DNA from: JAFDZO01 sp038225955
GTDB taxonomy: Bacteria; Bacteroidota; Ignavibacteria; Tepidaquicellales; Tepidaquicellaceae
NCBI GenBank assembly: GCA_038225955.1
Contig: JBBRQV010000030.1
Location: 1-26,101 of the forward strand
Direction: 5' to 3'
DNA length: 26,101 nt
In this document: positions 1-7,480 of the stretch, in pieces
How the letters are laid out: each line of letters opens with the position of its first letter
Position numbering within the stretch: the stretch's first letter is position 1
Program-made: the position numbers and the translations under genes
The notes under the pieces: generated by a model
Told to the model about the DNA's origin: nothing
The model's input: the letters and a program-made list of their open reading frames with translations, nothing else
Databases searched by the model: none

Positions 1-1549
1 ATCTGAAAGGTAGCCCTGAACTAAAAAATCCTACGATACAGAAAACCGTATTTTTCTCTGAAGGACTGTATGCTACACCTGAGCCGTCACCGCTTTTTGT
101 AAGCCTGTAGTCATTTCCGAAGCCATGTGTAATGCACACTCCGTTATGCTCCAGACCGATTGCCTGGTCAAGTTCAAATACAGGACTTATGGAAATATTA
201 AATATTTCGGAGACGAACATAATATTATCAGGAGTAGTCCATGTTGCGCCTTTATCTAATGATTTAAACATTCCCCCATCAGATGTGCTCCATACTTCAG
301 TATTGCTTTTCCACGCGAATGAAGTTATGTCTGCGTGAACGTAGTCGGCATCTACCAGGCTCCATGTAGTTCCGGCATTGGTTGTACGTAACATATATTG
401 CCCTCCTACAAGTACAGTGCTTGGGTCATTTGGGCATACTGATATTGATGCGTTATTATAAGTCTGCCCACCTAACATTGTATTTGCGCTCATATCCTGC
501 GACCAGTTTCCACCGGAATTTGTGCTTCTGTAAATTGCATCGGGAACCCAGCTTATATTATTTGTGATGTATGCATAAACTACATTAGGGAAATTTTTGC
601 AAATGGCAATCTTTGAATTTCCCATATTCGTATTTGCAATATTTAATCTTGTCCAATTTACTCCTGCATTTGTTGATTTAAAAACTCCGCTTCTTCCTCT
701 TAAAGAACTTCTTATCGCATACATTATATCGGAGTTGGATGGGTCTAACTGTAAATCTGAAATCATTTGGGATTGTTCAAGCGTTGTATCTCCTACAATA
801 ATTTTGTTCCAGTTAGCTCCATCGTTTGATGTTCTGAATATTCCGTGTGAAGATGCCACCAGAATAATATTAGGATTAGTTCTGTGAAATTTTATAGATG
901 AGAACCATGCAACATTGGGTTCGGAAAGATTTTGTTTTGTAAATGTTGAGCCATCTCCTTTCATACGCCAAAGCCCTGTACCGGGATCACCATAATAAGG
1001 ATGGAATAATCCTGTTCCAACAAAATAATCTGAATCGTGCGCAGGATGTGTTGCAAAGGCTCCTATCTTTTGGGAGTTTAAATTTTCAGAAACAGGAATC
1101 GGATATAAAATGTAAGGTCCTGCCCATAGCCCGCCGTGTGCTGCGCCAACCCAGAAGTTTCCGTTTCTATCAAAATCTATCATCATACATCTGCCTGAAT
1201 ATTTATGCAGATAATCAGGTGAATACATATCTCTTATTCCGACAGGTCCTGAAGCATACCAAGGCATCATTAATTTATCATCCTGAAATGTTTTTCCTTT
1301 GTGCATAGCATTAAGATTATCCCAGATTTGATTTTGTTTTTCGGGAGAGACTAGTACAGTCCGTTTATTTTTAAGTTCAGCCTCTTCATTTTCTTTAGAT
1401 TCGTCTTCTTCTGACTCGTGCTCCTTGGATTTATACTCTTTGTGTTCCTTTTCTTTGAAATCAAAATTTTTGAAATCACTCTTTATCATAAAAGCGAGGA
1501 GAGCTGCGCATACAATTAAAAGGGAGAAAATATGAATCTTACTTTTCAT
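1..1549 (-). CDS. Asp-box (BNR repeat) exported beta-propeller protein, C-terminus cut off by window edge
   Basis: I translated this reading frame directly; it stays open from the ATG at 1549 to the left edge, giving 516 complete codons without a stop. The start MKSKIHIFSLLIVCAALLAF is a signal peptide or anchor. Residues about 30-65 are a very charged Lys/Glu-rich linker. From about residue 238 there are five Asp-box-like motifs: RTSNDGANW, KSTNAGVNW, RSTNSGGNW, RTTNAGTTW and KSLDKGATW. They lie about 40-50 residues apart, as in the blades of sortilin/BNR-type beta-propellers. Such proteins in this phylum are usually secreted and often end in a T9SS sorting domain, but the C-terminus lies outside the window. 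The ATG overlaps the stop of the small membrane protein gene upstream (ATGA), so the two are probably co-translated. Asp-boxes are structural and do not identify a substrate; no enzyme function is claimed. Confidence 0.88.
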   Translation of the reverse strand, partial: MKSKIHIFSLLIVCAALLAFMIKSDFKNFDFKEKEHKEYKSKEHESEEDESKENEEAELKNKRTVLVSPEKQNQIWDNLNAMHKGKTFQDDKLMMPWYASGPVGIRDMYSPDYLHKYSGRCMMIDFDRNGNFWVGAAHGGLWAGPYILYPIPVSENLNSQKIGAFATHPAHDSDYFVGTGLFHPYYGDPGTGLWRMKGDGSTFTKQNLSEPNVAWFSSIKFHRTNPNIILVASSHGIFRTSNDGANWNKIIVGDTTLEQSQMISDLQLDPSNSDIMYAIRSSLRGRSGVFKSTNAGVNWTRLNIANTNMGNSKIAICKNFPNVVYAYITNNISWVPDAIYRSTNSGGNWSQDMSANTMLGGQTYNNASISVCPNDPSTVLVGGQYMLRTTNAGTTWSLVDADYVHADITSFAWKSNTEVWSTSDGGMFKSLDKGATWTTPDNIMFVSEIFNISISPVFELDQAIGLEHNGVCITHGFGNDYRLTKSGDGSGVAYSPSEKNTVFCIVGFFSSGLPFR

Positions 1550-1773
1550 AAAAGTATTATTAAAGTTATTAAAAGAATTGTTACTGCCGTAAGAAGTCCG
1601 AACGTGATATACGCATTCCGGAAGTTTAGCTTCAGGGACACTGCAGCAATAACTAAATTTGAAAGGGAGCCAAGAAACAGAAAGGATTGCCTCTCTGCAT
1701 AGATTAGCGCAACAATGAAGATTGCAAGGATTGTGGTGATGGAATAGATAAGTAAAAAATTTTCGTATCGCAT
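1546..1773 (-). CDS. Small hydrophobic membrane protein, 75 aa
   Basis: This 75-residue protein is almost entirely hydrophobic, with probable membrane segments at about 6-26, 29-48 and 54-75 and few charges (KLNFRN near residues 48-53). I do not recognise the family. Support for it being real is the composition and the 4-base ATGA overlap between its stop and the start of the Asp-box protein gene, a typical arrangement for translationally coupled genes. The ATG at 1773 is the first one in frame. No Shine-Dalgarno sequence is visible, which is normal for most genes here. It may be an inner membrane partner of the exported protein or simply its co-transcribed leader gene; neither can be decided from sequence. 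Confidence 0.65.
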   Translation of the reverse strand: MRYENFLLIYSITTILAIFIVALIYAERQSFLFLGSLSNLVIAAVSLKLNFRNAYITFGLLTAVTILLITLIILL

Positions 1774-2079
1774 AAAATTAAGCTTGATACAAAAATAACT
1801 TTATTTGCCTCCTTCATTCATTAACTATTATGACTTTATTATGTACTATAGCGACAAATTCTCAATTATGCGTAATTTTTAAGCTTTTGTCGTCATTTTA
1901 AAGCTATGTAATCTACTCAGAAGCAATTATAGTTGCACAATCGGTTTTTTTGGAAATGTATCGTAAAGTTCCCTATTAGTAGTAATAGGTAGGATTTGGT
2001 GGAATTTTTGAAAATTACTCTATATATTAAGTTAGATATGAAAGCTTGTATTTGATCTTAAAGTGGTGCAAAAGATATA

Positions 2080-2172
2080 GTCGAATTTATGCTGAAATTA
2101 AAGAATTCGTCAAAAATCCATCATTCGAAGCAAATGCTGAATTAATAATTTCGAGAGGAAAGAATCCGACCA
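2080..2172. repeat. Imperfect direct repeat, copy 1
   Basis: This copy begins GTCGAATTTATG and ends AATCCGACCA, like the copy at 2639-2730. The two are about the same length (93 and 92 bp) and align nearly end to end with scattered substitutions. Shared blocks include GTCGAATTTATG, GTCAAAAAT and CATCATTC. One frame through copy 1 is open for about 50 codons but has no ATG, and the matching frame in copy 2 is closed by nearby stops, so I treat the pair as non-coding. Confidence 0.7.
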
Positions 2173-2342
2173 CTTGCAATTAATAATTAACAATTAACAC
2201 AAAACGATTAATTTGTAATTCGTAATTTGAATTCATAATTTGACAAGAATCCGACCAAAATCCGACTAGTTATTAATATAGAATTCATAATTCAGAACTC
2301 ATAATTCAGAATTGAAAAAAATCCGACCAAGCATTTAGGTGT

Positions 2343-2443
2343 GGCGCCTCGTTCCGAATTCCATTCGGAACTCATTCCTGTAAAAGGTTAAAATAATTTT
2401 AACCTTTTATCGGAATGACCGAACCGCAGGTTCGGGAGGCGCC
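2343..2443. repeat. Three-armed palindromic element, copy 1 (101 bp)
   Basis: The ends GGCGCCTC (2343-2350) and GAGGCGCC (2436-2443) form an 8-bp outer stem. Inside are three consecutive hairpins. Arm 1 is GTTCCGAAT/ATTCGGAAC (2351-2371, 3-base loop). Arm 2 is TCATTCC/GGAATGA (2372-2378 with 2412-2418) carrying a long inner stem AAAAGGTTAAAAT/ATTTTAACCTTTT (2382-2408). Arm 3 is CCGAACC/GGTTCGG (2419-2435). Nearly every base is paired, giving a cruciform or cloverleaf shape in DNA or RNA. The same plan recurs at 7339-7439 with different arm sequences. No coding sequence is inside, so if mobile it would be non-autonomous. Confidence 0.85.
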
Positions 2444-2638
2444 TTGAGGATATTGAGTCAGAAATAAGACCAAAATGCGACCACGAATTAAACTTTCCCC
2501 TCATTGATAAGGAGGGGGACTGAGGGGCGGTCAAGAATCCAACCAAAACCCGACCAACTTTAGAGTTATGAATAGAAGTAGAGAAAATCCGAACATTTCC
2601 CGACTTTATTTGATTGTGAGGCGATTGAAAACAAATAG

Positions 2639-2730
2639 GTCGAATTTATGATGAAATTTCAGAATCCGTCAAAAATTCATCATTCAGAGCAATACTGAAT
2701 TCATAACTATAGTTAGAGAAAATCCGACCA
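2639..2730. repeat. Imperfect direct repeat, copy 2
   Basis: Partner of 2080-2172. It begins GTCGAATTTATG and ends AATCCGACCA, with the second half diverged. It is followed directly by a second AATCCGACTA motif. Confidence 0.7.
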
Positions 2731-2961
2731 AAATCCGACTATTACAAAATTTATAAGTTAAGAAAACGTAGTAAAATTACAAAATATTGTTTTATTAATA
2801 AATTAAACCCTATGCAACTTTTTCTATTCAATTACGAATACAACATTATTATATTCCACTCGCGCAATACCTCCTATTTACTCGCACAAAAATAGAGAAA
2901 AATTTTAAAATCCAAAGTAATGGGTTTTCTCATTTTATTTTAATAAATCAAAATTTGTGTG

Positions 2962-3945
2962 ATGAAAAAATTCCTAAAGATTATCTATATCTTGCTGCTT
3001 ATTATTGCAGTAGGATTGGTTTCCGGTTACATCTATATGCAGAAGAAATATCCTGTAGCAATAGAAGCTCCGAAAATTAAAATTGAACTAACTGAGCAGC
3101 GTCTTGCCCGCGGAAAATACTTATTCTCAAATGTTGCGGGATGTATGGACTGCCACTCAACAAGAGACTGGTCAAAGCTTACGGGTCCGGCTATTACAGG
3201 TACTGAAGGCAAGGGCGGAGAAGTTTTTGATGAAGCAATCGGCCTGCCCGGTTCATTCCCTGCAAAAAATATTACACCTGCCGGAGTTGGAGGATGGACG
3301 GATGGCGAACTTTATAGAGCCATTACTTCAGGCATAAGCAAGGACGGCGAACCGCTGTTTCCTATAATGCCTTATCCGAACTTTGCGAAGATGGATAAGG
3401 AAGATATATACTCAATCATTGCTTTCCTGAGAACACTTCCTCCGATACAAAATGAAATTCCAAAGCACGAGCCGAAATTCCCTATGAATATAATTATGAG
3501 AACGATACCTGCGCCGCCTGACCATCAATCTATACCTGAAAGAAGTAACACAATTGTCTACGGAAAATATTTAGTTACTGCGGCAAGCTGCGGCGACTGC
3601 CATACACAATCAGATAAAGGTATACCTATTCCTGGGAAAGAATTTGCAGGAGGAGTTGTGTTCAATGTCGGTAAGTGGATAAATACAACTGCTAATCTTA
3701 CACCTGATAACGAAACAGGAATTGGTAAATGGACAAGAGATGATTTCATAAAAAGATTTAAAGCATGCTCTACACCGGAGTATAAAAATATTCCATGGAA
3801 AGAAGGTGAGTTCAATACTATAATGCCATGGACATTGATTTCACAAATGAGCGAAAGTGATTTAGGTTCGATATACGATTACTTAAGAAGCGTTCCCGCT
3901 GTACAAAACAAAGTTGAGAAGTTTAAGCTTCCAAGTAAGTTTTAA
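2962..3945 (+). CDS. Membrane-anchored diheme cytochrome c
   Basis: A single N-terminal membrane anchor (residues about 4-24) precedes two c-type cytochrome domains. The heme attachment sites are CMDCH (61-65) and CGDCH (210-214). Likely distal Met ligands are Met136 in PIMPYP and Met289 in TIMPW, so each half follows the same CxxCH-to-MP plan. The protein should sit on the periplasmic side of the inner membrane and carry electrons, as the diheme subunits of periplasmic dehydrogenases do. No dehydrogenase or oxidase gene is adjacent, so its partner is unknown. I chose the ATG at 2962; a GTG directly before it (2959) is in frame and would add one residue. It appears to be transcribed alone, with a hairpin terminator following. 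Confidence 0.9.
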   Translation: MKKFLKIIYILLLIIAVGLVSGYIYMQKKYPVAIEAPKIKIELTEQRLARGKYLFSNVAGCMDCHSTRDWSKLTGPAITGTEGKGGEVFDEAIGLPGSFPAKNITPAGVGGWTDGELYRAITSGISKDGEPLFPIMPYPNFAKMDKEDIYSIIAFLRTLPPIQNEIPKHEPKFPMNIIMRTIPAPPDHQSIPERSNTIVYGKYLVTAASCGDCHTQSDKGIPIPGKEFAGGVVFNVGKWINTTANLTPDNETGIGKWTRDDFIKRFKACSTPEYKNIPWKEGEFNTIMPWTLISQMSESDLGSIYDYLRSVPAVQNKVEKFKLPSKF

Positions 3946-4007
3946 CAAGATACATTCCGAAGTTGGAGTTTCGTAATGAGAACGATTAATTATTAAAACA
4001 CACTTAA

Positions 4008-4046
4008 AAGCCTCTCCGTTGCATGCCTGACCGGAGAGGTTTTGCT
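4008..4046 (+). terminator. Rho-independent terminator after the cytochrome gene
   Basis: The stem CCTCTCCG / CGGAGAGG has a 13-base loop and is followed by TTTTGCTTT. It lies about 65 bases after the cytochrome c stop and separates that gene from the acetyltransferases. Confidence 0.75.
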
Positions 4047-4102
4047 TTCTACCCCATCCGCAATTTGCTTTCTTATTTTCTTACCTTATCTTAAATTTAA
4101 TT

Positions 4103-4558
4103 ATGGAAGATAATTTAATTAATGACATTCAAATCGTTCCGGCTTCTCTCGAGAATCTGGACGAACTATCGGAGCTTTTCCAGCTCTATAGAATTTTCTA
4201 TAAGAAAGAACCTGATACAGTAGGCGAAAAGAGTTTTCTGAAAGATAGAATTACCAATAAAGAATCAGTAATATACCTTGCTAAGAGCGGTGAAAAATTT
4301 ATTGGATTTGTCCAACTCTTTCCTATGTTCTCTTCCACAAGAATAACTCGGTTATGGTTATTGAATGATTTGTATGTTGATGCAGATTACCGAAAGTCCG
4401 GGGCAGCATCGCTTCTGATTGAGCGCTCAAAACAACTTGCTAAGGAAACAGGCACAGGAGGACTGATGCTTCAGACTGCAAAAACAAATACAACTGCGCA
4501 AAGCGTTTACGATAGAAATGAATTTGTACAGGACGATAATTTTTACTCATATTATTAG
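4103..4558 (+). CDS. GNAT-family N-acetyltransferase
   Basis: At 151 residues this is a single GNAT domain. The central strand WLLNDLYV (about 83-90) leads into the acetyl-CoA pyrophosphate-binding turn, here YRKSGAAS instead of the usual R/QxxGxG/A form, followed by the helix LLIERSKQLAKETG. A C-terminal YDRNEFVQDDNFYSYY matches the usual 'GF' end strand. The acceptor substrate cannot be read from the sequence. The next gene is a paralogue sharing the strand and turn, so the pair probably arose by tandem duplication. The ATG at 4103 is the first in frame and has no Shine-Dalgarno sequence. Confidence 0.85.
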   Translation: MEDNLINDIQIVPASLENLDELSELFQLYRIFYKKEPDTVGEKSFLKDRITNKESVIYLAKSGEKFIGFVQLFPMFSSTRITRLWLLNDLYVDADYRKSGAASLLIERSKQLAKETGTGGLMLQTAKTNTTAQSVYDRNEFVQDDNFYSYY

Positions 4559-4658
4559 TTCAACAAATGAAATAATTTTTCACAATTAACTTTAATAGTT
4601 TTCAAATTTCAAAGGGGCAGCCGGCAAATTTAATTTTTATAAATTTAATGCTATTTCT

Positions 4659-5138
4659 ATGACAGAGAAAAAAGAAGTAATAAAACTTGAAGAAAAATTT
4701 CTTCACGAGTTTTTCAGATTGTTTCACGACTACAGAAATTCACTTGGCTTACACTCAATTCCTGCTGCCGAAGAAAAATTCCTTACAAAAAGATTTCATG
4801 ATAATGATTTTCATGTATTCCTTTCGAGAGTATTGTTTAACAGTGGAATTATAGAGTATCAGGAATATGTAGGATTTGCAATTATGTATCCTTTCTATTC
4901 AACAATTTATCTAAAAAAAATCTGGCTTTTGAATGACCTATTTGTAGAGAAGAAGTACAGACATCAGGGAATAGGAAACCTTTTGCTCGATAATTGTATA
5001 AGTCTATCTGAGAAAACAGATTCAGGCGGCATTGTATTGGAAACATTAATAGAAAGCTTCGGGGCTAAAAAGCTTGTAGAAAAAAAAGGTCTTGTAAGAA
5101 ATAACTTTACTTACGGGTATTACAGGGAACACAAATAA
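4659..5138 (+). CDS. GNAT-family N-acetyltransferase, paralogue of the preceding gene
   Basis: This 159-residue GNAT protein has the same core as its neighbour: IWLLNDLFVEKKYRHQGIGNLLLD, in which RHQGIG is a canonical acetyl-CoA-binding loop. It ends FTYGYYREHK, again like its neighbour. The loop is closer to consensus than in the upstream copy, so this is the more conventional of the two. A 100-bp gap separates them. The small ABM-like gene starts 12 bases after the stop, so this gene may be the first of the run extending to 7301. Acceptor substrate unknown. Confidence 0.85.
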   Translation: MTEKKEVIKLEEKFLHEFFRLFHDYRNSLGLHSIPAAEEKFLTKRFHDNDFHVFLSRVLFNSGIIEYQEYVGFAIMYPFYSTIYLKKIWLLNDLFVEKKYRHQGIGNLLLDNCISLSEKTDSGGIVLETLIESFGAKKLVEKKGLVRNNFTYGYYREHK

Positions 5139-5150
5139 AATTATATTAAT

Positions 5151-5483
5151 ATGGGATTCATAGTATTAGCTCCCTATAGAGTGAAAAAAGAAAATCAGCC
5201 GGAGTTTTTCGAAGTCGTTAAAGAAAAAAGAAAATATTTTTTAGCTAACGGTTTTATGACAAACCGAACTTCAATCTTCCTTCAATCAAGGAAGGATGAA
5301 GAAGTTTTCATTGATATTTTTGAATGGGCAAGCGAGGAGCATATTTCAAAAGCGCATGAGGACGAAGGTGTGCGAAAACTCTGGACTAGGATGGATGAAC
5401 TTTGGGAGAAAGGCGGCTTTAAGCTCAATGTACTTAAGGAAACAGAAATGTCGTTCCCGAATTTCATTCCGATAGATTTATAA
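5151..5483 (+). CDS. Small ABM-like (dimeric alpha+beta barrel) protein
   Basis: This 110-residue protein has the pattern of antibiotic-biosynthesis-monooxygenase-type ferredoxin-like folds. It opens with the strand MGFIVLAPYRVKKEN, then the helix PEFFEVVKEKRKYF, a strand around SIFLQSRKDE, the strand EVFIDIFEWAS, and a helix ISKAHEDEGVRKLWTRMDEL. Such proteins dimerise and range from heme oxygenases to uncharacterised proteins; no catalytic residue stands out. Its TAA overlaps the next ATG by one base (TAATG), indicating translational coupling with the PAP2 gene. The family assignment is by fold pattern only. Confidence 0.65.
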   Translation: MGFIVLAPYRVKKENQPEFFEVVKEKRKYFLANGFMTNRTSIFLQSRKDEEVFIDIFEWASEEHISKAHEDEGVRKLWTRMDELWEKGGFKLNVLKETEMSFPNFIPIDL

Positions 5484-6271
5484 TGAAGAAGTTTGAGCAG
5501 CTGAATAAAAATGTGATACGTTACGCTACGATTGCTGTTTGTATTCTAATGCTAATAATATTTTTTCTTCCCGAAGGGTACAATGCTTATTCATCAGATA
5601 GCGTAACTACGTATATCTGGGTACTTGCATCACAATCATGCAATCCGCTTGGAGTTGTAATTTCTTTATTTGTAATTCTTGCTATATTAATATTTTCTAC
5701 CCGAAAATTTATTCAGATATACAATTCCTTTGTTATTTTTCTTTTAACGGGAATTTTTATTGTTACAACGGGTCTTTACTTTGTAAATTTTCTTAAGACT
5801 GAGTTTCCTGAAGCAAGACCTTATCAGGAATATCTTTCGTCACAAAAAATTTTACCGGAAGAACTTAAAGATTTCATGAGACTGACTGATGCACAACGAA
5901 GAATTCTTCTGAGCAATGATTCATTGATTAAGAAAATTCCGGCAGGTTTAAATCCCATAGTATATAAAATATGGCTTCAGGAGCCGGCTTTATCTTTCCC
6001 GTCGGCGCATGCATTTAATTCAGTTTTCATTGGTATAGTATACTCGTGTATATTATTTTTTACTATTACAAATAAGAAGCTTCGTTATTTTTATTTAGCT
6101 CCGTTAGTGTGGATGATATTTGTTTCACTGTCAAGAATAATGCTTGGATTTCACCACAGGTCAGATGTTGCATTCGGCGCATTGATGGGGTATTGTGTTG
6201 CTCTCATTTTTATTTACAGCGGTTTACTGAATAAAATTATTTTTCTCAATCGAAATACAAATGCTTCCTGA
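5483..6271 (+). CDS. PAP2-superfamily membrane phosphatase
   Basis: All three PAP2 signature motifs are present in order: KX6RP (Lys105, Arg112, Pro113), PSAH (173-176, usually PSGH), and SRX5HX3D (Ser217, Arg218, nucleophile His224, Asp228). About five hydrophobic segments (around 14-29, 55-71, 83-104, 178-195 and 203-217 with 232-249) place it in the inner membrane. Family members remove phosphate from lipid phosphates such as phosphatidic acid, undecaprenyl diphosphate or phosphatidylglycerophosphate; the exact lipid cannot be told. The Gly-to-Ala change in motif 2 is a known tolerated variation. The gene is coupled to its upstream neighbour through TAATG and overlaps the HIT-like gene by 11 bases. 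Confidence 0.87.
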   Translation: MKKFEQLNKNVIRYATIAVCILMLIIFFLPEGYNAYSSDSVTTYIWVLASQSCNPLGVVISLFVILAILIFSTRKFIQIYNSFVIFLLTGIFIVTTGLYFVNFLKTEFPEARPYQEYLSSQKILPEELKDFMRLTDAQRRILLSNDSLIKKIPAGLNPIVYKIWLQEPALSFPSAHAFNSVFIGIVYSCILFFTITNKKLRYFYLAPLVWMIFVSLSRIMLGFHHRSDVAFGALMGYCVALIFIYSGLLNKIIFLNRNTNAS

Positions 6272-7301
6272 TATATTCAAATCCAAAGAAAATTTTTCCA
6301 ATACGTACAATAGTTACCTGCTAAATCTTTTTAAAAAAAAGATAACAGTTAACGATTTAGGAATATTAGTTTTGCTTTCCGCACACGCGACTTACAATAA
6401 CGAATTGTATAAGAAGTCTAACTCGAAGCTGGATTTAATTTATAAAAAATTAAAAGTAGAGATTAAGGACATTCCCGATAATTTAAAGAATGATGATTAT
6501 TTCGTTGCTTTAAAAATTCTCGAAATAGGATGGAAAAATATTGAGAAGGTTTCGTTCAAGAAACTGAACAATATTTGGGATGTACAATACAATCAGCTAC
6601 GTACTTTCAAACCGCGAAGGAATGCGGCAGGAGAAATAAAATCAGTTTATAAAAAATTTGAAAAGAAGGCATTCAACTTTAATAAGCCATTCTTAAAGCA
6701 GGAGCGATTTAAAAAATGTAAGTGTAACGGAATGGATGTATCTTTGTTCTATAATAAATTCCCTTTCGTTCCTTATCATACTTTACTTGTGCCTGAACAG
6801 GAAAAAAATCATCCGCAGTTCCTTAAAAGAAGGTTCCACTACTATGCATCAGATTTAATAAAAAGTCTTAAAGGATTTGGAATAGGATATAATTCAATCG
6901 GCGCTTATGCCTCTGTAAATAATTTACATTTTCAATTATTCGTGGAAAGCAAAATCCTACCTGTTTGTAATCCGATGTGGGTACATAATGGCGGAGATAA
7001 AAAATATCCTGCAAAGTGTTTTATATTTGAAAATAAAACAGCATCATGGAAATTCATCTCAATACTAAATGAGAAAAACATTCCTTATAATATATTATAC
7101 ATAACAAATAAGACTTATATTTTTCCAATGAATTTCCAGAAGGCGCATAGCAAAACCATTTTTCCTCTTGGGTTTGCCTGGATTGAGCTATCGGGTAGCT
7201 TTATAAATGTCTCAAAAAAAGATTATGATAATCTCTCAGAACGACAAATATTAAGGGAGTTTAAAATGAATAAATTCACGGAAAAATTGACCTTAAAATA
7301 A
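6261..7301 (+). CDS. HIT-superfamily protein resembling GDP-hexose phosphorylases (VTC2/GDPGP type)
   Basis: This 346-residue protein carries features I recognise from the GalT/Apa branch of the HIT superfamily, especially plant VTC2 and animal GDPGP1: FNFNKPF (138-144), a strand plus turn FPFVPYHTLLVPE (167-179), and GYNSIGAYASVNNLHFQLF (209-227). The last corresponds to the active-site stretch with NHLHFQ in VTC2. His223, the expected guanylylated nucleophile, and Gln225 are kept, while the first His of the HxHxQ motif is Asn221. The predicted reaction class is nucleotidyl transfer or phosphorolysis of a nucleoside diphosphate sugar; substrate is unknown. The N-terminal 110 residues are helical and Lys-rich and I cannot place them. 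The gene overlaps the PAP2 gene by 11 bases. Confidence 0.7.
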   Translation: MLPDIFKSKENFSNTYNSYLLNLFKKKITVNDLGILVLLSAHATYNNELYKKSNSKLDLIYKKLKVEIKDIPDNLKNDDYFVALKILEIGWKNIEKVSFKKLNNIWDVQYNQLRTFKPRRNAAGEIKSVYKKFEKKAFNFNKPFLKQERFKKCKCNGMDVSLFYNKFPFVPYHTLLVPEQEKNHPQFLKRRFHYYASDLIKSLKGFGIGYNSIGAYASVNNLHFQLFVESKILPVCNPMWVHNGGDKKYPAKCFIFENKTASWKFISILNEKNIPYNILYITNKTYIFPMNFQKAHSKTIFPLGFAWIELSGSFINVSKKDYDNLSERQILREFKMNKFTEKLTLK

Positions 7302-7338
7302 ATTAAAAATGCAGTATGTTATAATCTGGAAACACATG

Positions 7339-7439
7339 GGGCGCCTCGTCCCGCCTGAGGCGGGACGCTTGCTTTAATAATTTTTGCAACCGCAAAAATT
7401 ATTAAATGCTTGCCCGACTCTGCGAGTCGGGAGGCGCCC
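7339..7439. repeat. Three-armed palindromic element, copy 2 (101 bp)
   Basis: The outer stem is GGGCGCCTC (7339-7347) with GAGGCGCCC (7431-7439). Arm 1 is GTCCCGCC/GGCGGGAC (7348-7366, loop TGA). Arm 2 is a 15-bp A/T-rich stem (7373-7387 with 7392-7406, loop AACC), flanked by direct GCTTGC repeats. Arm 3 is CCCGACTC/GAGTCGGG (7413-7431, loop TGC). Only the ends (GGCGCCTCGT and TCGGGAGGCGCC) match copy 1 at 2343-2443; the arms have different sequences but equal architecture and total length. It ends 41 bases before the tmk start and could also end transcription of the upstream operon, although no T-run follows. Confidence 0.87.
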
Positions 7440-7480
7440 TGAAAGATAGCAAACAAGCAAAATTTTATTACACACGATAA

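Larger units (their letters stand above)
2164..2741. repeat. Dispersed AATCCGACCAAAATCCGAC motif family
   Basis: Seven single or double versions of the motif occur at about 2164, 2248, 2320, 2467, 2535, 2585 and 2721. The copies at 2248-2268 and 2721-2741 are identical over 21 bases; the others are degenerate, for example CCAACCAAAACCCGACC at 2539. The spacing is irregular (about 50-147 bp) and the spacers share sequence with one another. This is therefore not a CRISPR array. It looks like a mosaic of small intergenic repeats. Confidence 0.75.
1774..2961. other. Gene-free repeat island
   Basis: I find no convincing gene in these 1.19 kb; frames are short and broken on both strands. The stretch holds seven copies of a TCCGAC-type motif, a 92/93-bp imperfect direct repeat (2080-2172 and 2639-2730), runs of short AATTCATAATTC-like repeats (2220-2315), a CCCCTCA/TGAGGGG imperfect palindrome near 2496-2527, and a 101-bp three-armed palindromic element (2343-2443). 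It separates the leftward gene pair from the rightward cytochrome gene, so promoters for both must lie at its ends. I could not identify clear promoter boxes. Confidence 0.8.

Noticed and set aside
132..1308. Several + strand frames of 60-120 codons
   Set aside because: They are antisense to the continuous Asp-box protein frame (1549 to 1), which has clear repeat motifs and a signal peptide.
2164..2741. CRISPR array
   Set aside because: Motifs are short and variable, spacing is irregular, spacers resemble one another, and no cas gene is present.
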